Assembly (NCBI GenBank): GCA_030596365.1
Contig: JAUVKG010000216.1
Location: 1-5,469, forward strand
DNA: 5,469 bases
Direction: 5' to 3'
DNA from: Chlamydiota bacterium
GTDB lineage: Bacteria > Auribacterota > UBA3054 > B51-G9
Below are positions 1 to 4,384 of this stretch, one piece after another. A program made the position numbers and the translations under genes. The first letter of the stretch is position 1, and the number at the start of each line of letters is the position of its first letter. Under the pieces are notes generated by a model. That model was not told the DNA's origin. It saw only the letters and a program-made list of their open reading frames with translations, and did not search any database.

Positions 1-312
1 GTCGCTTTGATTATCATCAAAATCTTAACTTTCATGCCTGGCGAGTTGGTGATGATGATAATACGGGAAATTTTATTTCCCCTTGCGCAATTATCCTTTA
101 TTCTCGCGTTTTTTAATCTGATTCCTTTTCCCCCTCTTGACGGTTCTCATATTTTGCGTCCGTTGCTCAGTTATAAAGGGCGTATGATTTTAGATAAAAT
201 GTCGGCGTATAGTCTTATAATTTTGATTATTTTTATTAACACGCCTATTTTTAGTATCATTATAAAAGGCGTCAACAACTTGTTTTTTTTAATGGCAAAA
301 ATAATTATTTAA
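1..312 (+). CDS. M50 site-2-type membrane metalloprotease, C-terminal part
   Basis: This is the C-terminal end of a polytopic membrane zinc protease of family M50. The frame is open from base 1 (in-frame GTC, GCT, TTG), so the gene begins before the window and the TTG at 7 is not a real start. The diagnostic motif is NLIPFPPLDGSHIL at 115-156, which matches the conserved N-x-x-P-x-P-P-L-D-G signature. Its Asp (codon 139-141) is, from family knowledge, the third zinc ligand. The HExxH helix should lie upstream, outside the window. Hydrophobic segments flank the motif, and the last stretch (YSLIILIIFINTPIFSIII) looks like a terminal membrane helix. The protein ends at TAA 310-312. Family members cut substrates within the membrane; the substrate cannot be inferred here. 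The M16 peptidase gene follows after 53 bp on the same strand, suggesting co-transcription. Confidence 0.88.
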   Translation, partial: VALIIIKILTFMPGELVMMIIREILFPLAQLSFILAFFNLIPFPPLDGSHILRPLLSYKGRMILDKMSAYSLIILIIFINTPIFSIIIKGVNNLFFLMAKIII

Positions 313-313
313 C

Positions 314-353
314 CCATTAATCCATTAATCCAATAATCCAATAATCCAATAAT
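314..353 (+). repeat. 8-bp tandem repeat, five units, before the M16 gene
   Basis: Five consecutive 8-bp units run without interruption: two of CCATTAAT, then three of CCAATAAT. They occupy nearly the whole gap between the M50 stop (312) and the M16 ribosome binding site (356-359). The units differ by a swap of two bases and change type only once, as expected from stepwise tandem duplication. No function is visible. The array would lie in the mRNA just upstream of the M16 Shine-Dalgarno sequence. Confidence 0.85.
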
Positions 354-355
354 CT

Positions 356-359
356 AAGG
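356..359 (+). promoter_or_regulatory. Shine-Dalgarno site for the M16 peptidase gene
   Basis: AAGG lies six bases upstream of GTG at 366 and directly after the 8-bp tandem array. It supports the GTG as the translation start. The protein begins MNKFPFKETKLSNGL, which matches where M16 proteins normally begin relative to their first beta strand. Confidence 0.6.
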
Positions 360-365
360 TATATT

Positions 366-1646
366 GTGAATAAATTCCCTTTTAAAGAAACCAAATTGTC
401 AAACGGCTTGTGCGTTATTACCGCAGAAATGCCTTATATGGAATCTGTCGCTGTCGGCATACTTGCCGGCGTGGGCGGAAGATACGAACCGGAAAAAAAT
501 CTCGGTATTTCTCATTTTCTTGAACACGCTTGCTTCAAAGGCACAAAAAAAAGAAACGCAAGGCAGATATCTCAGGCCATCGAAGGCATAGGCGGCAGCA
601 TTAACGGGTTTACAAGTGAAGAAGTTACCTGTTACTACGCAAAAGTTCGTTACCCGAAATTTGAACAGGCATTTGATGTGTTGGCGGATATGTATCTCAA
701 TGCTGTTTTTAATCGTAAAGAAATGGAGCGCGAGCGCGGTGTTATAAAAGAAGAGATTAAAATGTATATGGATATGCCGGGGCAGCTTGTTTATGATGAC
801 TTCAGTTCGACTATTTGGAAAAATCATCCGTTGGGCAGATCTGTTCTCGGAACTTTTGATTCTGTTGATGGAATTTCAGGAAAAGATCTTATTGATTTTA
901 GAAAAAATAACTATACTCCAAAAAATACCGTTATTAGTGTCGCAGGTAATATTTCTCACAATGATGTTCTTAAATGCGTGGAAAAATATCTCGCAAAATG
1001 GAGCTCCGTAGGCACTGTTACGAAACTTAAACCGTTTAGCTCAAACCAGAAATCTCCTCGCGTGCATATTCGTAACCAAGCTACTGAGCAGGCGCATCTC
1101 GTTGCAGGCTTTCGTTCAGTAGGAAGATCGCATCCCGATCGTTTTGCTCTTAGAGTTTTATCTAATATTCTGGGCGGCAATATGAGTTCAAGACTTAATC
1201 ACGAAATAAGAGAAAAAAGGGGACTCGCTTATTCTGTACATTCCCATTTATCAAGATTCGTTGATGTAGGCGCTTTAATTATTAGCGTGGATACTGATGT
1301 TAAAAAACTTCCCGATGCGTTAAGCCTTGTTCTTAAAATTTGCGCGAATATAGCTGAAAAAGGTATTAAACCTATTGAACTTAAACACGCAAAAGAATAC
1401 TTGAATGGTATCATGGCACTCGCCATGGAACATACAACAGAATTTATGATTTGGCTTGGTAGAAATTCTCTTACAGAAAATGATTTCCTTACTATTGAAC
1501 AGCTAATCGAAAAAACTAATGATGTTACTCCTGACGACGTTCAGCGAATCGCAAAAAAAGTTTTTAAAAATAATAAATTAAGCGTTGCCCTTATTGCTGA
1601 TAATATCAGTAAGAAAAAAATTACCGGTATAGCAAAACTTAAATAG
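366..1646 (+). CDS. M16 family zinc peptidase (pitrilysin/processing-peptidase type)
   Basis: This is a complete 426-residue M16 metallopeptidase with a GTG start. The inverted zinc motif HFLEH is at residues 50-54 (H50 and H54 bind zinc, E53 is the general base). The third ligand is expected at E130 in VIKEEI, 76 residues after H54, which is the normal family spacing. The N-terminal catalytic domain spans about residues 10-160 and the M16 C-terminal domain about 165-350. The C-terminal domain carries REKRGLAYSV at 282-291, holding the conserved Arg and Tyr that contact substrate. The length fits the short bacterial subfamily (YmxG/mitochondrial processing peptidase-like), whose members pair as dimers around a chamber and degrade or process peptides. 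There is no signal peptide or membrane helix, so it is probably cytoplasmic. It is intact and probably in an operon with the upstream M50 protease. The physiological substrate cannot be read from the sequence. Confidence 0.96.
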   Translation: MNKFPFKETKLSNGLCVITAEMPYMESVAVGILAGVGGRYEPEKNLGISHFLEHACFKGTKKRNARQISQAIEGIGGSINGFTSEEVTCYYAKVRYPKFEQAFDVLADMYLNAVFNRKEMERERGVIKEEIKMYMDMPGQLVYDDFSSTIWKNHPLGRSVLGTFDSVDGISGKDLIDFRKNNYTPKNTVISVAGNISHNDVLKCVEKYLAKWSSVGTVTKLKPFSSNQKSPRVHIRNQATEQAHLVAGFRSVGRSHPDRFALRVLSNILGGNMSSRLNHEIREKRGLAYSVHSHLSRFVDVGALIISVDTDVKKLPDALSLVLKICANIAEKGIKPIELKHAKEYLNGIMALAMEHTTEFMIWLGRNSLTENDFLTIEQLIEKTNDVTPDDVQRIAKKVFKNNKLSVALIADNISKKKITGIAKLK

Positions 1647-1664
1647 TATTTATGCTTTTTAATT

Positions 1665-1696
1665 CCCCTCTCGAGTGGGGTGCCCGAAGGGCGGGG
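1665..1696. repeat. GC-rich double-hairpin intergenic element
   Basis: Two adjacent hairpins stand out in AT-rich surroundings. The first, 1665-1680, pairs CCCC with GGGG around TCTCGAGT, with further C-G and T-A pairing inside after one T-T mismatch. The second, 1682-1692, is a perfect GCCC-GAA-GGGC stem-loop. The CCCC at 1665-1668 could instead pair with GGGG at 1693-1696, enclosing the second hairpin. From memory, similar elements recur between genes in several environmental bacterial lineages (REP-like), but only one copy is visible here. It lies 18 bp after the M16 stop and could slow transcription, but no T-run follows, so I do not call a terminator. Confidence 0.5.
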
Positions 1697-1752
1697 TGTG
1701 TTATCTTTGTTCTTTGAGGTTGAAAGCAAAGCATTACTTCGTTAGGATACGA

Positions 1753-1781
1753 TTGAAAAGATAAGTGAATTAACCTAATTT
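1753..1781 (+). promoter_or_regulatory. Candidate sigma-70-like promoter for the phosphoesterase gene
   Basis: TTGAAA at 1753-1758 and TAATTT at 1776-1781 are separated by 17 bp, the preferred spacing for a housekeeping promoter. Initiation would fall near 1788, giving a leader of about 185 nt that contains the 9-bp array and the composite hairpin repeat. In AT-rich intergenic DNA such matches arise easily by chance, so this is only a candidate. Confidence 0.25.
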
Positions 1782-1790
1782 CTAATTCAC
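1765..1790. promoter_or_regulatory. Perfect 8-bp inverted repeat overlapping the candidate promoter
   Basis: GTGAATTA at 1765-1772 and TAATTCAC at 1783-1790 are exact reverse complements separated by 10 bp. The palindrome covers the spacer and the candidate -10 hexamer, a geometry compatible with a dimeric repressor operator. It also contains imperfect direct repeats (AATTAACCTAATT and AATTCACCTAATT), so it may just be another degraded tandem repeat. No regulator is encoded nearby. Confidence 0.3.
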
Positions 1791-1846
1791 CTAATTAACA
1801 TAAACAATCACCAAAAACCAATGTCCAAATAACGGTTCCCGGATTT

Positions 1847-1891
1847 TTCCCATAATTCCCATAACTCACATAGTTCCCATATCTCCCATAA
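1847..1891. repeat. 9-bp tandem repeat, five units
   Basis: Five contiguous 9-bp units match the consensus TTCCCATAA: two exact copies, then CTCACATAG, TTCCCATAT and CTCCCATAA. Because the period is a multiple of three, the minus strand yields a spurious repetitive peptide (WEL/WEI units) that should not be taken as a gene. Copy 1 of the dispersed composite repeat starts a few bases downstream. Confidence 0.8.
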
Positions 1892-1897
1892 CAAAGA

Positions 1898-1972
1898 ACA
1901 CCCAAGGATGAAGTGAATACTAAATTCATCCCGATTGTTAGGGATGAATTTCCCGACACCCGACACCCGACA
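1898..1972 (+). repeat. Dispersed composite repeat, copy 1 (36-bp block, hairpin, 7-bp array)
   Basis: Positions 1898-1933 match 4278-4313 at 34 of 36 bases, in the same orientation. The block runs into a perfect 11-bp stem, 1922-1932 with 1941-1951 (arms AAATTCATCCC and GGGATGAATTT), around an 8-base loop. Three exact CCCGACA units follow at 1952-1972. An upstream GGATGAA at 1906-1912 can also pair with TTCATCC at 1925-1931, so two hairpins compete for the central arm. The array ends one base before the phosphoesterase ATG, putting the whole element in that gene's probable leader. Confidence 0.85.
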
Positions 1973-1973
1973 A

Positions 1974-3635
1974 ATGTACAAACTCGCTTTATTCACAGCT
2001 TTAATCCTGCTTTCCGTGCCTTTGCACGCTTTGAGGTTTGGTATTCTTGCCGATACTCGTTGTGGTGAACTCCCTTCTTCAGGATGGAATGAAACCGGTG
2101 TCAATACAGGTGCAGTTAATGCCATAGCAAAAGAAATGCTTGAAAATAATGTTGATCTGGTTCTCGCGGGAGGTGATCTTATTCATGGTCAGTTTGTCCC
2201 TTTTGATTTTATTCCACTTACAAATATGTACGAAGCGTGGATAAACGCCATGGATCCAATTTACAATGCCGGAATTCCTGTATATCCCATTCCGGGAAAT
2301 CATGAATATTATTACGGGACTGTTCGGGTTCATACAAATATTGCCGCTGCCGGGCCTTTACCGATGACATGCTGGTCAAATTATTTTGGTTACCTTCCTA
2401 AAAATGGCGTCTCAAACAGAATCGGCAGATCTTACAGTTTTTCTTTTAGCAATGCCTTTTTTATCGGACTTGATAATTACGAAGTTGATGATGATTTAAG
2501 TTATCTTCTTGACACAAATTTTACCTACCAAATTCAAAATCAATGGGTGAGTGAACAATTGAATTCAAACTCCTTGCGGCATATCTTTGTCTTTTCACAT
2601 TTTCCGGCTGTTACTTTGGTTGAAGATTACTTTGATCTTTGTGGCGGTGGGAGTCTTGGAAAAGGGGGCCTGGCGGAACGGCAGGCGTTCTGGGATGGCT
2701 TGGCGGCCGCCGGATGCAGAGTCTTTTTCGGCGCGCATCAGCATCTTTATGCCCGGTCGACTGCTTCGATTAGCAACGGTCCGGCAATGCAGCATATCGT
2801 TATTGGAAATAGCGGTGCGCCTCATGAGGATTGGAACGGAAATTATTATGAAAATGGACATAATGGTGTTAAAATCGTTCCTGAATATCACGAGGGAAAT
2901 GAAAAAACTTTCGGCTTCGTTCTTGTGGATGTTGATGGTATGACTGTTACTGTTACTTACAAATCCTCGCTTGATTTGATTACATGGACAAACAGAGATA
3001 GTTTTTCTTACACTCTTGTTCCGGATAAACCGGAAATTCTGGCACCTTCAGGAATAAATTCAAATGAATTTACCGCTAATTGGAGACCTTCGGCAGGCGC
3101 GGATTTTTATCTGCTCGATGTTTCCAAATCAAATTCCTTTTCTTCATTTGTTGCCGGTTATCACGCTCTTACCGTCCCTGAAATATCTCATACTGTTACA
3201 GGCTTATTCACAGGGAATAGATATTATTATCGTCTCCGTGCAGCCGATGTAGGCGGAACAGGTGATTATTCGATGACGGCTACGGTTTTGACGGAGCCGG
3301 CTGTTCCGCACGCACTTCCTGCTTCAGATAATTCTACGAATTCATTTGCAGCTAACTGGCTTTCCGCTACGGGAGCTACAAATTATTTACTTTATGTCGC
3401 TTCAGATTTTGGATTCAGTAATTTGCTTTCCGGATATAATCCTTTGAATACAGGAATTACGTCTTCTTTTTCTGTTTTGGAATTAGCATCGGGAACTGAA
3501 TATTTTTATCGACTGAAAGCTCAAAATGACGGTGGTACAACCACTAATTCTCATATTGTTTCCGCATGGACAGTTCCGCTTTCGCCTGTTACTATCTCAG
3601 CATCGAACATCACCGAAACAGCTTTTTTTTGCTAA
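1974..3635 (+). CDS. Secreted calcineurin-like metallophosphoesterase with FN3 repeats (frame broken at its 3' end)
   Basis: The protein is an exported metal-dependent phosphohydrolase; its substrate is unknown. ATG 1974 is chosen because it starts a good signal peptide (MYKLALFTALILLSVPLHA, residues 1-19). In-frame TTG 1935 and ATG 1944 lie inside the repeat and would add a repeat-encoded leader. No Shine-Dalgarno sequence is visible at any of the three. Metallophosphoesterase motifs follow in order: LADTR at 25-29 (D27, with Arg where DxH is usual), GGDLIHG at 66-72 (D68), GNHE at 108-111, SHFP with H209, and GAHQH at 253-257. They form the two-metal site of family PF00149. Two FN3 domains follow (about 353-441 and 445-535), typified by FTANW, GAxFYLLDVS and YYYRLRAA. 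A third begins near 536 but is cut by TAA at 3633 after the T8 run. The product as sequenced has 553 residues; with seven T it would continue to 653. Confidence 0.92.
   Translation: MYKLALFTALILLSVPLHALRFGILADTRCGELPSSGWNETGVNTGAVNAIAKEMLENNVDLVLAGGDLIHGQFVPFDFIPLTNMYEAWINAMDPIYNAGIPVYPIPGNHEYYYGTVRVHTNIAAAGPLPMTCWSNYFGYLPKNGVSNRIGRSYSFSFSNAFFIGLDNYEVDDDLSYLLDTNFTYQIQNQWVSEQLNSNSLRHIFVFSHFPAVTLVEDYFDLCGGGSLGKGGLAERQAFWDGLAAAGCRVFFGAHQHLYARSTASISNGPAMQHIVIGNSGAPHEDWNGNYYENGHNGVKIVPEYHEGNEKTFGFVLVDVDGMTVTVTYKSSLDLITWTNRDSFSYTLVPDKPEILAPSGINSNEFTANWRPSAGADFYLLDVSKSNSFSSFVAGYHALTVPEISHTVTGLFTGNRYYYRLRAADVGGTGDYSMTATVLTEPAVPHALPASDNSTNSFAANWLSATGATNYLLYVASDFGFSNLLSGYNPLNTGITSSFSVLELASGTEYFYRLKAQNDGGTTTNSHIVSAWTVPLSPVTISASNITETAFFC
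3623..3630 (+). other. T8 homopolymer at the frameshift point
   Basis: Eight consecutive T follow GC at 3621-3622. Read as is, the frame gives Ala-Phe-Phe-Cys-stop. With one T fewer it gives Ala-Phe-Phe-Ala-Asn-Trp and continues the third FN3 domain exactly where FN3-1 and FN3-2 have FTANW and FAANW. The required change is loss of one base (or gain of two), which replication slippage, transcriptional slippage or a sequencing error could cause. A canonical -1 ribosomal frameshift would move into the wrong frame. Confidence 0.85.
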
Positions 3636-3936
3636 CTGGGAATTCTCACACGGTGCAACAAATTATTTTCTTGACGTGTCTGCCACAAACACTTTCAGCA
3701 ATTTTATAATAGGAAATCTGAAAGTAGGAACTGCAACAACATGGCTTGTCGATGGACTTGACAACAATGATATATATTATTACCGTGTACGAGCGTCTAA
3801 TGCAGGAGGAACCGGCGCGGATTCAGATACAATGGAAGTCATTTTAGTACCGGAACCAACGTTATTTTGGATTTTAAATTTTGGATTTTGGATTTGCGGG
3901 AGAAAATTAATCCCGGTCGCTCTAAGCGCATCGTGA
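3631..3936 (+). pseudogene. Detached 3' part of the phosphoesterase gene: FN3-3 and PEP-CTERM-like tail
   Basis: This stretch is the continuation of the upstream gene in the +1 frame, about 101 residues with no start of its own. It begins ANWEFSHGATNYFLDVS and contains YYYRVRASNAGGTG, aligning closely with the same blocks of FN3-1 (RPSAGADFYLLDVS, YYYRLRAADVGGTG) and FN3-2. It ends with VPEP (PEP at 3850-3858, residues 626-628 of the restored protein), a short aromatic hydrophobic helix (LFWILNFGFWIC) and the basic GRK. That is the three-part layout of a PEP-CTERM signal, which exosortase systems use to sort proteins to the envelope or extracellular matrix. It is atypical in having few basic residues and a nine-residue extension (LIPVALSAS). 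If the frameshift is real, the short product would keep its enzyme domain but lose the sorting signal. Confidence 0.8.
3864..3891 (+). repeat. 7-bp tandem repeat encoding the PEP-CTERM hydrophobic helix
   Basis: Four contiguous 7-bp units lie inside the coding sequence: ATTTTGG, ATTTTAA, ATTTTGG, ATTTTGG; a partial fifth (ATTTGCG) follows. They encode the FWILNFGFWI core of the sorting helix. Since 7 and 3 share no factor, a pure ATTTTGG array reads as the same cyclic heptapeptide (I-L-D-F-G-F-W) in every forward frame. Confidence 0.8.
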
Positions 3937-4010
3937 TAAATTTAAAATTAAATGCGCGGCAATTTTTCATAACAATATCCCGAAAATATCCCTAACGAAT
4001 TAACGATTGA

Positions 4011-4057
4011 ACTGAGCAGCATCGCAAAAAAATGGTGGCCAAGCCGTCTGCTCCAGT
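4011..4057. other. Imperfect stem-loop of unknown role
   Basis: ACTGAGCAG at 4011-4019 pairs with CTGCTCCAGT at 4048-4057, giving nine base pairs with one bulged C. The 28-base loop contains an A-run and a small GGC/GCC helix. No T-run follows directly, so it does not look like an intrinsic terminator, and I do not recognise it as a known riboswitch or RNA. Confidence 0.3.
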
Positions 4058-4087
4058 GATCTTGTTATTTGTTTTATTAATTTTTTG

Positions 4088-4116
4088 ACACGGATTACAC
4101 TAATTTACACGAATTT
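4088..4116. repeat. Three near-tandem units of 9-10 bp (ACACGGATT type)
   Basis: ACACGGATT, ACACTAATTT and ACACGAATTT follow one another without a gap. From memory, arrays of ACACGGATT-like units are frequent intergenic filler in unrelated environmental genomes. Nothing here suggests coding or a specific function. TTGACA at 4085-4090 overlaps the start of the array, but no matching -10 box follows. Confidence 0.6.
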
Positions 4117-4128
4117 CTTTACTTGAAA

Positions 4129-4160
4129 ATTGGATATTCCGTGTTTGACATTGGATATTC
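4129..4160. repeat. Two direct copies of ATTGGATATTC, 21 bp apart
   Basis: ATTGGATATTC occurs at 4129-4139 and again at 4150-4160. The spacer contains GACATTGG, whose reverse complement CCAATGTC appears at 1818-1825 upstream of the phosphoesterase gene. This hints that the two gene-free regions share a repeat family in opposite orientations. Confidence 0.6.
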
Positions 4161-4172
4161 AATTTTTTAACT

Positions 4173-4198
4173 CTCGCAAAGACGCAAAGCTCGCAAAG
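4173..4198. repeat. Short tandem repeat of CGCAAAG units
   Basis: CTCGCAAAG, ACGCAAAG and CTCGCAAAG lie head to tail: three units of 9, 8 and 9 bp sharing the core CGCAAAG. I recall the same core recurring as intergenic repeats in many bacterial genomes. No coding function is visible. Confidence 0.65.
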
Positions 4199-4277
4199 TT
4201 AATAAAAATAATTAATTATTTATTAGATTTTTTTTACTTTTCTAACACCATTTCGGAAATAACATGTACTTATGGTC

Positions 4278-4368
4278 ACACCCAAGGATGAAATAAATAC
4301 TAAATTCATCCCGGGGCGCTTGCGCGCTCGGGACGAATTTCCTGACACCTGACACCTGACACCTGACA
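4278..4368 (+). repeat. Dispersed composite repeat, copy 2 (36-bp block, hairpin, 7-bp array)
   Basis: This is the second, same-orientation copy of the element at 1898-1972. The 36-bp block (4278-4313) is followed by a hairpin with arms at 4302-4312 and 4330-4340, one mismatch relative to copy 1. The loop is replaced by a GC-rich insert that folds on itself (GCGC-TT-GCGC, 4316-4325). Four exact units of CCTGACA follow at 4341-4368, against three of CCCGACA in copy 1. The upstream GGATGAA (4286-4292) that competes for the central arm (4305-4311) is retained. The element lies just downstream of the recQ stop codon and its GC-rich hairpin might help end recQ transcription, but this is unproven. 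Confidence 0.85.
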
Positions 4369-4384
4369 CCTTAATCAGGCGGTT

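Larger units (their letters stand above)
1647..1973. other. Intergenic region built from repeats and hairpins
   Basis: No credible gene is present in these 327 bases. A minus-strand open frame crosses 1808-2125, but its low-complexity Trp/Glu-rich peptide is simply the 9-bp repeat translated. In order the region holds a GC-rich double hairpin (1665-1696), a promoter-like pair of hexamers overlapping an 8-bp palindrome (1753-1790), a 9-bp tandem array (1847-1891) and copy 1 of a dispersed repeat with a hairpin and 7-bp units (1898-1972). The last unit of copy 1 abuts the phosphoesterase start codon. Confidence 0.75.
3937..4384. other. Gene-free region between convergent genes, rich in short repeats
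   Basis: No open frame here resembles a protein, and no RNA gene was recognised. The first part (3937-4010) is featureless AT-rich DNA. An imperfect stem lies at 4011-4057, then three different short-period repeats at 4088-4198, an AT-rich stretch with poly-T at about 4199-4260, and copy 2 of the composite repeat at 4278-4368. Convergent transcription from the phosphoesterase and recQ meets here, so terminators would be expected. None has the clear GC stem plus T-run form. Confidence 0.7.

Noticed and set aside
314..353. CRISPR array
   Set aside because: The 8-bp units are contiguous with no spacers. None of the window's repeats has the repeat-spacer pattern.
399..827. Minus-strand open frames inside the M16 gene
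   Set aside because: They are antisense shadows of a clearly conserved M16 coding frame, with no ribosome site or recognisable domain.
1935..1973. Earlier starts (TTG 1935, ATG 1944) for the phosphoesterase
   Set aside because: They would add residues encoded by the repeat's hairpin and 7-bp units and bury the signal peptide. ATG 1974 gives a standard secretion signal.
1808..2125. Minus-strand open frame with repeated Trp-Glu-Leu units
   Set aside because: The repetitive peptide comes from the 9-bp tandem array, and the rest lies antisense to the phosphoesterase signal peptide. It is not a gene.
2587..2943. Overlapping open frames on both strands inside the phosphoesterase gene
   Set aside because: They overlap the conserved H209 and GAHQH metal motifs of the true frame and resemble nothing recognisable.
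3619..3640. Programmed -1 ribosomal frameshift at the T8 run
   Set aside because: The downstream frame needs a +1 shift (or one T fewer); a -1 slip enters a different frame and would not give FN3-3.
1738..3999. 9-bp inverted pair TTCGTTAGG (1738-1746) and CCTAACGAA (3991-3999) around the phosphoesterase gene
   Set aside because: Dozens of 9-bp inverted matches are expected by chance in a window this size, and the positions do not coincide with the composite repeat. Not accepted as terminal inverted repeats.
4145..4173. TTGACA hexamers at 4085 and 4145 as plus-strand promoters
   Set aside because: No acceptable -10 hexamer follows at 16-18 bp, and no plus-strand gene lies downstream before the convergent recQ.
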